The notes under the pieces: model-generated
The model's database searches: none
What the model was told of the DNA's origin: nothing
What the model saw: the letters and a program-made list of their open reading frames with translations, nothing else
Part shown: positions 24,189-32,248 of the stretch, in pieces
Numbering within the stretch: position 1 is the first letter of the stretch
How the letters are laid out: every line of letters begins with the position of its first letter
From: an uncultured Eubacteriales bacterium
GTDB taxonomy: Bacteria > Bacillota > Clostridia > Oscillospirales > Acutalibacteraceae
Length of the DNA stretch: 39,396 nt
Assembly (NCBI GenBank): GCA_900314355.1
Contig: OMUY01000069.1
Span: 1 to 39,396, forward strand
Direction of reading: 5' to 3'
Translations under genes and position numbers: made by a program

Positions 24189-25609
24189 TGGCGGTCACTT
24201 CTCTTTGGCGCGTGAAAGGTTACGTCGGAAAAGTGATTCTCTATGCAATGAATGAAAATAAAACGAGAGAAAAAGAAATCATTGCAACGGGTAATGATGA
24301 TACAACTCCTGAGTCTGCGTTGAATGATCTTATCAGTTATACTTCGCGGGATGAAGCAACGAACCTGAAGCAATATGTGACGGCAATCAACTGTGAACCG
24401 GAAACCGTTAGAGAAGAAATGATGGCAACGAAAAGATTTTTTGAAAAGACAGACGGCACGGTTGCTTATCACGGTTATCAATCTTTTGCCGAGGGTGAAG
24501 TCACACCGGAGGTCGCGCATAAAATCGGTGTGGCTCTTGCAAAAGAACTGTGGGGAGAAAAATATGAAGTGCTCGTAACCACACACCTTGATAAAGATTC
24601 TCATCTTCATAACCACTTTGTTCTTAACACCGTCTCGTTTGTAGACGGTGTTAAGTTTCATCGGACGAAAAGAGACTATCAAAAAATGAGAGAAGTCAGC
24701 GACCGTCTTTGTCGGGAATACAGTTTATCCGTCATTGAGCATCCGAAAGGACACGGGAAAAATTATGCGGAGTGGCGCGCGGAAAAGAACGGAGAGTACA
24801 CAAAGAACGGAATTATAAAACGCGACATTGACGAATGTATTGCCGTTGCAATGAACGAAAAACAATTTTACCGAGAGATGATGTCGCGCGGTTACACTTT
24901 TAATTTCGACAGAAAGTACGCGACGATTTTTCATCCTAACTTCCCAAAGGCTCGCAGAATGAAAACGCTCGGTGAAGAATATACGCCCGAAGCAATTAAA
25001 GAAAGATTGCACGGACGGTGGCAGCCGAGGCAGTTTGTTTTTCCGGAGCAGGATGATCCCGAAAAACTTTTCTTTGACGGTGACAGAAACAACAACGATG
25101 TTTTCAGAGATTGGCAGACGGTGTACGTTCATTTTGTATTCGGCATTACCGTTATTCGTGAAAGACCGGATGAAAACAGAGAGCTGATGCGCTTACTCGG
25201 AGATGAGATCATAAAGTTCGACAAACGCGTCGAGGAACAAAATTTGCTGCTCGATCACAATTTAAGAACGGACGCCGACGTTGAGGATTTCAAAAAAGAA
25301 GCGTCGGAAGAAATGGAGTACCTTTCCGAAGCACGTCAGAAAATGCGCAACGAATTAAAATGCGCCGTTCGCGCAAATGCTCTTCCGAGACAAAATGAAA
25401 TCAAAGCGGATATTAAACAGTTGACCGGTCGAATCGGGCAGCTGCGAAAGCAAGTAAAAATCTGCGACCGGATTCTCACACAGGAACCAAAGGTCGAAAA
25501 AGATCTTCACGTTGTAAAAGACTACGCGGAAAAAATGAAAAGGAAGGAGGTGGAACGTCATGAGCACATCGGGAGACGCAGCAGAACAAGTCGTCAGGAT
25601 GTCACTTGA
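24188..25609 (+). CDS. MOBP-family relaxase
   Basis: A 473-residue relaxase/mobilisation nuclease. The N-terminal domain has the MOBP three-His motif, T-H-L-D-K-D-S-H-L-H-N-H (H139, H141, H143), and an earlier Y-T region near residue 51 (D-L-I-S-Y-T), which contains the likely nicking Tyr. Residues about 155-180 (V-D-G-V-K-F-H-R, Y-Q-K-M-R-E-V-S-D-R-L) are also typical. The C-terminal third is coiled coil. It should nick at oriT, bind the 5' end and enter the recipient with the strand via VirD4. It is coupled to MobC upstream and overlaps the next gene by 50 bases. Confidence 0.9.
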   Translation: MAVTSLWRVKGYVGKVILYAMNENKTREKEIIATGNDDTTPESALNDLISYTSRDEATNLKQYVTAINCEPETVREEMMATKRFFEKTDGTVAYHGYQSFAEGEVTPEVAHKIGVALAKELWGEKYEVLVTTHLDKDSHLHNHFVLNTVSFVDGVKFHRTKRDYQKMREVSDRLCREYSLSVIEHPKGHGKNYAEWRAEKNGEYTKNGIIKRDIDECIAVAMNEKQFYREMMSRGYTFNFDRKYATIFHPNFPKARRMKTLGEEYTPEAIKERLHGRWQPRQFVFPEQDDPEKLFFDGDRNNNDVFRDWQTVYVHFVFGITVIRERPDENRELMRLLGDEIIKFDKRVEEQNLLLDHNLRTDADVEDFKKEASEEMEYLSEARQKMRNELKCAVRANALPRQNEIKADIKQLTGRIGQLRKQVKICDRILTQEPKVEKDLHVVKDYAEKMKRKEVERHEHIGRRSRTSRQDVT

Positions 25610-26306
25610 AGGAGTGGAAACCGTTGCAAAAATTTCAGGGAAAGGCGCTATGGAAATTGCAAAGCTTTTGCTTGCCGAGGCGCGCAAACCGCAAAAGACG
25701 AAAGGTAAAGCATCCCTTATGAAGATGCTGAATCAGAAAAAGCCAATCAAGGTTTTTGAGATTGATGATAAGTCCTTGAAAACTTTTTGTCAGGAAGCGA
25801 AGAAATACGGCGTTATGTATCACATCATTAAAGACAAAACGAAGAACGACGGCAAGTGCGATATTATGGTCAGAGCGGAGGACGCGTCAAAGGTCAACCG
25901 TATCTTTGAACGCTTCAATCTCGGTATTGATACGAAGGCGGAGGTCAGAGCGACAGCCGAGAGATCGATCAAAAAAGGCAAACAGCCGCCGGAAAGAGCA
26001 ACGCCGAAGCGCAGCGCGGAGGATCGGTTTATCGAGGAGCTGTTCAAAAAACCGCAGAAGGAAAAGACGGAAAACGACAACCCTTCTGTGGCGAGGACGG
26101 AAAAATCCCGTCTGTCCGAGCCTACCTCAAAGACGTCAAAAAACCGATCCCGATCACGGGTTACCCCTGAGAAAAGACCGTCTGTGCGTAAACAGTTAGA
26201 TGAATACAAGCGGCAAAAGAAACAACAGACCAAAACCGGAGCGCCGACACAGACGCAATCCAAATCAAAGAAAAAAACGAAAGGAAGCAGAAGTAATGGC
26301 AGATAA
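25560..26306 (+). CDS. DUF3801 / PcfB-like protein
   Basis: A 248-residue basic protein starting at ATG 25560 with a consensus AAGGAGG SD inside the relaxase 3' end. Residues about 20-130 correspond to DUF3801 (M-E-I-A-K-L-L, then F-x-I-D-D-K-S-L-K-T-F and Y-G-V-M-Y). The rest is Lys/Arg/Ser-rich and disordered, ending in K-R-P-S-V-R-K-Q-L-D-E-Y-K-R-Q-K. PcfB of pCF10 is a relaxosome-coupling factor that contacts the VirD4-type PcfC; by analogy this protein may link relaxase to VirD4. The tail is duplicated in the next gene. Confidence 0.82.
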   Translation: MSTSGDAAEQVVRMSLEGVETVAKISGKGAMEIAKLLLAEARKPQKTKGKASLMKMLNQKKPIKVFEIDDKSLKTFCQEAKKYGVMYHIIKDKTKNDGKCDIMVRAEDASKVNRIFERFNLGIDTKAEVRATAERSIKKGKQPPERATPKRSAEDRFIEELFKKPQKEKTENDNPSVARTEKSRLSEPTSKTSKNRSRSRVTPEKRPSVRKQLDEYKRQKKQQTKTGAPTQTQSKSKKKTKGSRSNGR

Positions 26307-26598
26307 TATCAATCATACTCCCAACCCTGAAGCCGGCGTTTCAACAATACAGAATGAAAACAAAGTCTCGGGAGAGAGAAAGCGACAGGGAGCTGATGTG
26401 GGTAAAAACTCTAAAGACGCAGGTGTGAGAACCGGTCGCAATGGCGCAGGCAATTCGCCGTCCAATAAAAAATCAGTTCGTTCGCAATTAGAGAAATACA
26501 AGCATCAAAAAGCCTTGCAGACGAAAGTGAACGCGCTGACTGCGACACGATCCCAACAGAATAAATCGAAAGGAAGTAGAAATGATGGCAGAGCTTGA
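26296..26598 (+). CDS. Short basic protein derived from the DUF3801 tail
   Basis: A 100-residue protein starting at ATG 26296 (SD AAAGGAAG). Its C-terminal 45 residues (S-V-R-S-Q-L-E-K-Y-K-H-Q-K, ending K-G-S-R-N-D-G-R) are clearly similar to the end of the DUF3801 protein (S-V-R-K-Q-L-D-E-Y-K-R-Q-K, K-G-S-R-S-N-G-R), and the DNA after both is alike (AAAGGAAG...ATGGCAG). The first half is polar and disordered. The likely origin is tandem duplication with loss of the DUF3801 core. It may retain the tail's binding role or be a remnant. Confidence 0.55.
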   Translation: MADNINHTPNPEAGVSTIQNENKVSGERKRQGADVGKNSKDAGVRTGRNGAGNSPSNKKSVRSQLEKYKHQKALQTKVNALTATRSQQNKSKGSRNDGRA

Positions 26599-27439
26599 TG
26601 AACTCTTTGGCGGAGAGGAAAACACCGCCGATGCCGCTGTTTCCTCGAAAGAGGATTGGCAGATCAAACGTGCGCAGAACAGAACGCAGGCATATGAGAT
26701 GCTGGAGGCTGCGACAACAGAAATCAGCAATCCTGAAATTTATGCACAGTACCTTGACGTGCAGAGCAGATTTGACCGGTACTCGGTAAGCAACGCCCTT
26801 CTGATTTCGTATCAGCTTCCGGAAGCAACAAGACTTGCCGATTCAAAATACTGGCAAAAGCACGGCGCATTTATCCAAAAGGGAGAACGCGCGATCACGA
26901 TTCTTGAACCGGGAAAGAACTTTACCCGACAGAACGGAGAAAAGGGAATGTTCTACGAAGTAAAAAAGGTTTTCGACATTTCGCAGACCACGGCGGATCA
27001 GAGCAGAGCGGCAAGAAAGCCCGCAGATGAAAAGCTGCTTATTAAAGCACTGATGCGGACGTCACCTGTTGAAATGAAAATCAGCAATCAGCTTCAGCCC
27101 GACGTCAACGCGCTTTACTCTCCGCAGGAGAAAACCATCTTTGTCCGTCAGGGCATGACCGGCGCGGAGATTTTCAGAGCACTGGCGCAGGAGATCACCA
27201 AAGCGAGATCGGATCAGGGCGGCAACCTGTCTGAAAACAGCTTTGCTACTGCCTCGGTCGCATATATGATCTGTAAAAGGAGCGGAATTGAACCTCCGGC
27301 TGTGCCGACAAGTACACCCTTTAAGGAAATGGATGCAAAAGACGTTCGCGCGGTTCTGAAAGGTATTCGTGAAGAGGCAAACAATATGAGCGCCGTAATG
27401 GAGAAAACGCTGCATCCCAAAAGCCGTGAGGACAGGTAA
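26582..27439 (+). CDS. ArdC-like single-strand-binding / antirestriction protein
   Basis: A 285-residue protein with SD AAAGGAAG and two adjacent ATGs (26582, 26585). Residues about 55-120 carry the ArdC N-terminal signature: S-V-x-N-A-L-L-I-S-Y-Q-L-P, Y-W-Q-K-H-G-A-F-I-Q-K-G-E-R-A-I-T-I-L. The later part (R-A-L-A-Q-E-I-T-K) sits where ArdC proteases carry H-E-x-x-H, but lacks those His residues, so it is unlikely to be an active metalloprotease. ArdC proteins protect entering single-stranded DNA. It overlaps the previous gene by 17 bases and ends the mobilisation block. Confidence 0.78.
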   Translation: MMAELDELFGGEENTADAAVSSKEDWQIKRAQNRTQAYEMLEAATTEISNPEIYAQYLDVQSRFDRYSVSNALLISYQLPEATRLADSKYWQKHGAFIQKGERAITILEPGKNFTRQNGEKGMFYEVKKVFDISQTTADQSRAARKPADEKLLIKALMRTSPVEMKISNQLQPDVNALYSPQEKTIFVRQGMTGAEIFRALAQEITKARSDQGGNLSENSFATASVAYMICKRSGIEPPAVPTSTPFKEMDAKDVRAVLKGIREEANNMSAVMEKTLHPKSREDR

Positions 27440-27445
27440 ACCGTT

Positions 27446-27637
27446 ATGAGAAGTGATAAACGCGTGATTGCCGTTGATGAGTTTCAACACAATCTTCTTG
27501 TCAACGGCATGAATGAGTTTCGTAACGAGCTGCTTGCGGAGGATAAACCTACGGAGGATGTAGATCGGCTGCTTCTGATGATTATCGACGCGCCGACGAT
27601 GAGAGAAAAACGGAGAATTGATCGTGAATCAAGATAA
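27446..27637 (+). CDS. Small mobile-element protein
   Basis: A 63-residue protein starting 6 bases after the ArdC-like gene, with GAGGACAGG as SD. It is acidic to neutral and helical (V-N-G-M-N-E-F-R-N-E-L-L, V-D-R-L-L-L-M-I-I-D-A-P). I recognise no family or function, though the spacing and overlap-free coupling suggest it belongs to the same operon. Confidence 0.6.
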   Translation: MRSDKRVIAVDEFQHNLLVNGMNEFRNELLAEDKPTEDVDRLLLMIIDAPTMREKRRIDRESR

Positions 27638-27662
27638 TTTGAGTAACAAATAAAAAAATAGG

Positions 27663-27691
27663 TTGATTTTATCCTACAAACAGTGTATACT
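27663..27691 (+). promoter_or_regulatory. Promoter of the Phd-Doc pair
   Basis: TTGATT (27663-27668), a 17-base spacer and TATACT (27686-27691), 19 bases before the antitoxin start. Phd-type antitoxins usually bind such sites to autoregulate; no clear operator palindrome is visible. Confidence 0.75.
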
Positions 27692-27710
27692 ATTATCGAG
27701 GTGAGACATC

Positions 27711-27962
27711 ATGACGGTTAATACAAATACACTGGTCGGTATGGCAGAAGCCAATCAGAATTTTTCAAAGGTCGTGCGCGTGGTTGATGAAGCCGGCATG
27801 GCGGTCATTCTGAAAAACAACAAGCCGAGATATATCGTCGTCGGGTTTGATGAGTATGACGAGATCAAGACTGCTATGGAGGCAAGAAAAACGCAGATCG
27901 ACACATTGACCGATACTGTGATTGATGAAAATATGGATGCGCTGCTGGAGTTGGCAAAATGA
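27711..27962 (+). CDS. Phd/YefM-family antitoxin
   Basis: An 83-residue protein with SD CGAGGTGA. It has the Phd/YefM N-terminal fold: V-G-M-A-E-A-N-Q-N-F-S-K-V-V-R-V-V-D-E, then V-I-L-K-N-N-K-P-R-Y-I-V-V and F-D-E-Y-D-E-I. The C-terminus is the expected flexible toxin-binding arm. It should bind its own promoter and neutralise Doc. The stop overlaps the toxin start (ATGA), the usual coupling for this system. Confidence 0.88.
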   Translation: MTVNTNTLVGMAEANQNFSKVVRVVDEAGMAVILKNNKPRYIVVGFDEYDEIKTAMEARKTQIDTLTDTVIDENMDALLELAK

Positions 27963-28336
27963 TACTGTTGACAAAAGAAGAGATTATCCGTATTCACACA
28001 AGACTTATCGACCGCACAGGCGGTTCACACGGTCTTCGAGATGAGGGCTTGCTTGAATCTGCGATATACAGCGCCGAGAGCAGCTTTGAGGATTACGAGC
28101 TATATTCTACTGCTGAAGAAAAAGCTGCAAGACTCTGTTACAGCCTGACAAACGATCATGCGTTTGTTGACGGGAATAAACGCATCGGTGTTATGGTCAT
28201 GCTTTTGACGTTGCGGCTTAACGGAGTGTCGTTGTCATATACCCAGCAGGAGCTGATCGAGCTTGGACTGAGTGTGGCAAAAAATGAATCACAGTATGAT
28301 GACATTCTGTCGTGGATAAATCAACACAAAGACTAA
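27959..28336 (+). CDS. doc: Doc/Fic-family toxin
   Basis: A 125-residue Doc-like Fic protein. The key motif is H-A-F-V-D-G-N-K-R (H67 to R75), fitting the Fic consensus H-x-F-x-[DN]-[AG]-N-K-R, and the N-terminus has the Doc-type L-T-K-E-E-I-I-R-I-H and G-G-S-H-G-L-R-D-E-G-L-L-E-S-A. Doc of phage P1 phosphorylates EF-Tu and stops translation; Phd blocks it. Here the pair lies between mobilisation and mating-channel genes, where it probably stabilises the element in the host. The genes are followed by a terminator. Confidence 0.88.
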   Translation: MILLTKEEIIRIHTRLIDRTGGSHGLRDEGLLESAIYSAESSFEDYELYSTAEEKAARLCYSLTNDHAFVDGNKRIGVMVMLLTLRLNGVSLSYTQQELIELGLSVAKNESQYDDILSWINQHKD

Positions 28337-28350
28337 ATTATCTATTATTA

Positions 28351-28379
28351 AGGAAGTCTCAAAACGAGGCTTCCTTTTT
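28351..28379 (+). terminator. Rho-independent terminator after doc
   Basis: A 10-bp stem (28351-28360 with 28366-28375, one G-T pair), loop AAAAC and a run of T. It separates the toxin-antitoxin unit from the VirD4 operon. Confidence 0.78.
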
Positions 28380-28402
28380 CTGTATAGGAAGGTGAATGAC
28401 AT

Positions 28403-30262
28403 GTGAAACGAAATAAATTCAGTAAATCAAATCTGATCCTGTATGCAGCCGGTCTGATACCCGTTGTTTGGATCGCGCTTCTTGCCGCGCCGTTCCTTGG
28501 CGGCGGACTGAAGGTGCTGTTTCTTGAATTTCCCGAAGCAATCGCCAAACCGTTTCATATAACACTTTGCGAGGACAGCCTGAAAACTGTCCTCCTTTTT
28601 GTATTGGCGTATGCGATGGGAATCGGCATCTATATCGCCACCGCAAAGAATTACCGTCGCGGAGAAGAACACGGTTCCGCGCAGTGGGGCGATGTGGATA
28701 CAATACAAAAACGCTATGAGGATAAGAGTGAAACGGAAAACAAGCTGCTGACTCAGCATACCGCCATAGGGCTTGACGGCAGAAAACACAGACGAAATCT
28801 GAACGTGCTGGTCTGCGGCGGTTCCGGATCGGGCAAGACGCGGTTCTATGCAAAGCCGAATATCATGCAGGCAAACACTTCATTCGTGATCCTTGACCCG
28901 AAAGGTGAAATTCTGAGAGATACCGGCAATCTGCTCAAGGAAAAAGGGTATGTAGTCAAGGTCATTGATCTTATCAATATGGAAAAGTCCAACTGCTACA
29001 ATCCCTTTATGTATCTGCGAAACGATAATGACATTCAGCGCCTTGTTACAAACCTGTTTAAGAATACAACGCCGAAAGGCTCTCAGACGCAGGACCCGTT
29101 TTGGGATAACGCCGCAATGATGCTTCTCTTGGCGTTGATCTTTTTCCTGCACTATGAAGCTCCGCCCGAGGAACAAAACTTTTCGATGGTGCTTGACCTG
29201 ATTCGCGCCGGAGCTGTGGAGGATGATGAAGAAAGCGGAAGCGGCGGTACGATAACAACGCCGCTGGATATGCTGTTTGATTCATTGGAGGAAAAAGATC
29301 CGGATCATATCGCCCTGAAATATTACCGCGCATATCACTCCGGTTCCAACAAAACGCTGAAATCCATTCAGATCACTCTGTTGGCGAGATTGGAAAAGTT
29401 CAATCTTTCGTCTCTGTCCGAGATCACACAGATGGACGAAATGGAGCTTGATACCATCGGTGAACGCAAGACGGCGGTTTTCGGCGTTATCCCGGATAAC
29501 GACAGCAGCTTTAACTTTATCATCGGTATGCTTTACACGCAGCTCTTTCAGCAGCTTTATCAGCAGGCGGATTTCAAATACGGCGGCAGACTCCCGGTTC
29601 ACGTCCATTTCGTGATGGATGAATTTGCGAACGTCGCGCTCCCCGATGAATTTGATAAGCTGCTCTCTACAATGAGAAGCCGTGAAATATCCGTCAGCAT
29701 TATCATTCAGAATATGGCGCAGCTAAAGGCGTTGTTTGAAAAGCAATGGGAGAGCATCGTCGGCAACTGCGATGAGTTTTTGTATCTGGGCGGCAATGAG
29801 CAGAGCACGCACGAATATGTGTCGAAACTCTTAGGCAAGGAAACCATTGATACAAACACCTACGGAAAATCGCAGGGCAGAAACGGCAACTACTCTACCA
29901 ATTATCAGAACTCCGGGCGAGAGCTGCTGATGCCGGATGAGGTTCGTATGCTTGATAACAAGTACGCCTTGCTTTTCATCCGAGGCGAAAGACCTGTGAA
30001 AGATCTGAAATATGACATCCTCAAGCATCCGAATGTAAGGCTCTCAACAGACGGCGGCGCAGACGCATTTAAACACGGGTTCCAAGATCACTCCGTTGCA
30101 ACAGTCAGTTACGAAAAGAATCTTACGGATGAACAGCCGGTTGACGAAGTAGAACAGTCAGCCTCCCAATACGAAATCTACTCAAATGAAGAAATAGAAA
30201 AATTATTGGAAGAATTGGAGGAAAATTCAAATGAAGAAGAATCAGAAGGAATTGTCGGTTAA
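28403..30262 (+). CDS. virD4: VirD4/TraG-type coupling protein
   Basis: A 619-residue type IV coupling protein. GTG 28403 is the start (SD AGGAAGGTG; the ATG at 28401 is out of frame). Two membrane helices occupy residues about 10-35 and 55-77. Walker A is G-G-S-G-S-G-K-T (139-146) and Walker B V-M-D-E (about 404-407). The C-terminus is acidic (Glu/Asn-rich). It should dock the relaxosome, with help from DUF3801/PcfB, and use ATP to deliver the relaxase-DNA complex to the VirB4 channel. Length and motifs are normal for the family. The Maff2 gene begins within its last 32 bases. Confidence 0.92.
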   Translation: MKRNKFSKSNLILYAAGLIPVVWIALLAAPFLGGGLKVLFLEFPEAIAKPFHITLCEDSLKTVLLFVLAYAMGIGIYIATAKNYRRGEEHGSAQWGDVDTIQKRYEDKSETENKLLTQHTAIGLDGRKHRRNLNVLVCGGSGSGKTRFYAKPNIMQANTSFVILDPKGEILRDTGNLLKEKGYVVKVIDLINMEKSNCYNPFMYLRNDNDIQRLVTNLFKNTTPKGSQTQDPFWDNAAMMLLLALIFFLHYEAPPEEQNFSMVLDLIRAGAVEDDEESGSGGTITTPLDMLFDSLEEKDPDHIALKYYRAYHSGSNKTLKSIQITLLARLEKFNLSSLSEITQMDEMELDTIGERKTAVFGVIPDNDSSFNFIIGMLYTQLFQQLYQQADFKYGGRLPVHVHFVMDEFANVALPDEFDKLLSTMRSREISVSIIIQNMAQLKALFEKQWESIVGNCDEFLYLGGNEQSTHEYVSKLLGKETIDTNTYGKSQGRNGNYSTNYQNSGRELLMPDEVRMLDNKYALLFIRGERPVKDLKYDILKHPNVRLSTDGGADAFKHGFQDHSVATVSYEKNLTDEQPVDEVEQSASQYEIYSNEEIEKLLEELEENSNEEESEGIVG

Positions 30263-30587
30263 AACCGGCAAGCTGTCCATGTCGGGCAAGACCCGTAAAG
30301 GGTTTAAGGTCTATGCAAGCATTATCCTTGCCATCGGTATTCTGACCACGTTTGCGGTGACGGCGTTTGCGGCGGATGATCCTGTTGCGGTGGTCAACAA
30401 TCTCTCCACCTTTATCTTCGGTCTGATCCGCGCGGTCGGTCTGATCCTGCTCGGCTTCGGTATCGTGCAGGTGGGTCTGTCCCTTAAGTCCCACGACCCC
30501 TCTCAGCGCGCGAACGGTTTCCTGACCGTGGCGGGCGGTATTGTTATCACCTTTGCAAAAGAAATCCTCAACCTGATTGTCGGCTGA
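30231..30587 (+). CDS. Maff2-family mobile-element membrane protein
   Basis: A 118-residue protein starting within the end of the VirD4 gene (SD GGAGGAAAA). After a basic N-terminus come two hydrophobic segments (I-I-L-A-I-G-I-L-T-T-F-A-V-T-A-F-A and F-G-L-I-R-A-V-G-L-I-L-L-G-F-G-I-V), a G-x-x-L-K-S-H-D-P-S-Q-R-A-N-G-F loop and a third, G-G-I-V-I-T-F-A-K-E-I-L-N-L. The loop is characteristic of Maff2 proteins, which by size and position may be VirB2-pilin-like channel parts; that is inference. Codon use is biased to G/C at third positions, unlike the small gene at 31518, which suggests high expression. Confidence 0.82.
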   Translation: MKKNQKELSVKTGKLSMSGKTRKGFKVYASIILAIGILTTFAVTAFAADDPVAVVNNLSTFIFGLIRAVGLILLGFGIVQVGLSLKSHDPSQRANGFLTVAGGIVITFAKEILNLIVG

Positions 30588-30601
30588 TGATAACCGAAAA
30601 G

Positions 30602-30627
30602 GCGGGACGGCGGCAGCGTCGTCCCGC
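30602..30627 (+). repeat. Intercistronic hairpin between Maff2 and VirB6-like genes
   Basis: GCGGGACG (30602-30609) pairs with CGTCCCGC (30620-30627). No T run follows, so it may stabilise the maff2 mRNA or mark a processing site rather than terminate. Confidence 0.5.
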
Positions 30628-30658
30628 TGTTCCAAAACAGAAGGAAGGAGGATAACCT

Positions 30659-31495
30659 ATGTCGGATAACTGGGTTGTTCAAAATCTGCAAAAGGCGCTG
30701 GAAACTTGGAACGGAAAACTCAGCGAGATATGGCTGCTTATTACACAGTCGCCGGCAGAATTCAAGGGCGGACAAATATGGACCGTCATAACCAATATTC
30801 ACGGTGCATTGCAGGCTATCGGCTACTCGCTGCTTGTGCTGTTTTTTGTTGTGGGAGTTATGAAAACCTGCGGCAGCTTTGCCGAGATCAAGCGCCCCGA
30901 AGTGTCGATCAAAATGTTTATTCGCTTTGTGCTCGCAAAGGTGTCCATTACCTACGGCTTGGAGCTGATGATGGCGCTGTTTCAGATCGTGCAGGGCATT
31001 ATTTCCAAAATTATGGCGACGTCGGGACTTGCCTCAACGAACGAGATGGTCTTGCCGCAGTCGATTATTGACGCCATAGAGGACTGCGGCTTTTGGGAAA
31101 GTGTTCCGCTATGGGCGGTCACGCTCATCGGCAGTCTTTTCATAACCGTTCTGTCCTTTGTGATGATCATGACGGTGTACGGCAGATTCTTTAAGTTGTA
31201 TCTATATACAGCAATCGCGCCTGTTCCGCTGTCATCGTTTGCGGGAGAACCGTCCTCACAGATCGGAAAGAGCTTTATTAAATCTTATGCCGCCGTATGT
31301 CTGGAGGGCGCAATTATCGTGCTCGGCTGTATCATTTTCAGCATTTTCGCAACATCCCCACCGGTTGTGAACAGCGACGCCGCAGCGGTCAATCAGGTCT
31401 GGAGTTATGTCGGAGAGCTGATATTTAATATGATTGTGTTGGTTGGTACCGTAAAAATGTCTGACCGTGTGGTCAAAGAAATGATGGGGCTTTAA
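30659..31495 (+). CDS. VirB6/TrbL-like conjugation membrane protein
   Basis: A 278-residue integral membrane protein with SD AAGGAGG. An extracytoplasmic N-terminal helix precedes hydrophobic segments near 50-70, 90-115, 150-175 and 215-235, and a last helix near 250-270. The block T-V-Y-G-R-F-F-K-L-Y-L-Y-T-A-I-A-P-V-P-L-S-S-F-A is the typical signature of this ICE family. By position between Maff2 and PrgI/VirB4 it is the VirB6-like polytopic channel subunit. It is followed by a short gene of unknown role. Confidence 0.82.
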   Translation: MSDNWVVQNLQKALETWNGKLSEIWLLITQSPAEFKGGQIWTVITNIHGALQAIGYSLLVLFFVVGVMKTCGSFAEIKRPEVSIKMFIRFVLAKVSITYGLELMMALFQIVQGIISKIMATSGLASTNEMVLPQSIIDAIEDCGFWESVPLWAVTLIGSLFITVLSFVMIMTVYGRFFKLYLYTAIAPVPLSSFAGEPSSQIGKSFIKSYAAVCLEGAIIVLGCIIFSIFATSPPVVNSDAAAVNQVWSYVGELIFNMIVLVGTVKMSDRVVKEMMGL

Positions 31496-31517
31496 GTTAA
31501 AAAGATTGGAGGAAAAA

Positions 31518-31880
31518 ATGTATATTCAATTCGCTTATGCTGTCTTTCATGCAAAAGGGCAAGCATTTGAAATTGTGCTTCCTTGTAAAATTGACGAGGA
31601 AATAAAGGATATAAATTTAAGGCTTGTGGACTTTATGGATTCGCAAACAGAAGATTGTGTGTTTGATGTTGAGGTTTCCATTTATGTCTGCGATGCAGAA
31701 CTTGCAGAGGTTAGTGATTGGCAGACAATCAAAGAGAGAATGCAGAAAAATTACCGTTTTCTTTCGGAATATTGCTGCTTAATTGACAAAGGAACCTTCA
31801 AAGTCACATGGTCGCCTAAACAGGAAGAGTTCATCGACCATGAATGTATGGATGCGGAGGGTGATGACTTGTGGAAATAA
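31518..31880 (+). CDS. Unrecognised small cytoplasmic protein within the mating operon
   Basis: A 120-residue acidic protein starting at ATG 31518 with SD TTGGAGGAA; a TTG at 31506 in frame lies before that SD. It has no signal or membrane segment. The sequence begins with beta-rich F-A-Y-A-V-F-H-A-K-G and has several Cys (C27, C51, C62, C89-C90, C113 approximately). I recognise no family. Its codon use is more A/T-rich than neighbours and it separates virB6 from prgI, which are usually nearly adjacent. It overlaps PrgI by 10 bases, so it is well integrated into the operon. Confidence 0.65.
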   Translation: MYIQFAYAVFHAKGQAFEIVLPCKIDEEIKDINLRLVDFMDSQTEDCVFDVEVSIYVCDAELAEVSDWQTIKERMQKNYRFLSEYCCLIDKGTFKVTWSPKQEEFIDHECMDAEGDDLWK

Positions 31881-32248
31881 AGATTAACCGTGAAATCCGA
31901 AATTACAGTGAAGCGGTTTATTTTGGGCTGAATCTCCGGCAGTTCATCTTTTCGATACTTGCCTGCGGTGTTGCCGTGGGCTTGTATTTTTTACTGAAAC
32001 CGTTCTTCGGTATTGAGACGCTTTCGTGGGTGTGCATTCTCGGCGCTCTTCCGTTTGCAGCCATCGGTTTTTTCAAGTACCACGGTATGACTGCGGAGAA
32101 GGCGCTGATCGCGTATCTGAAATCGGAAGTGTTGACGCCGAAGCAGTTAAAATTCAAATCATCAAACTATTATGATCTTATGACAGCAGAAAGGAGCAAT
32201 GAGCATGTTCGATCTCATCGGCACAATAAAAAAGAAAAGCGGCATTGA
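31871..32248 (+). CDS. PrgI-family protein (VirB3-like)
   Basis: A 125-residue protein starting at GTG 31871 inside the previous gene (SD GGAGGGTGA). It has the PrgI hallmarks: E-I-K-I-N-R-E-I-R-N-Y at the N-terminus, L-N-L-R-Q-F-I-F-S, two membrane helices (about 27-45 and 53-70), then F-K-Y-H-G-M-T-A-E-K. PrgI proteins are small inner channel parts that partner VirB4. Its 3' end overlaps the VirB4 gene by 44 bases, confirming coupling. Confidence 0.85.
   Translation: MEIKINREIRNYSEAVYFGLNLRQFIFSILACGVAVGLYFLLKPFFGIETLSWVCILGALPFAAIGFFKYHGMTAEKALIAYLKSEVLTPKQLKFKSSNYYDLMTAERSNEHVRSHRHNKKEKRH

Noticed and set aside
26200-26295. Upstream extension of the short basic gene
   Set aside because: It overlaps the DUF3801 tail out of frame; AAAGGAAG and ATG 26296 mark the start.
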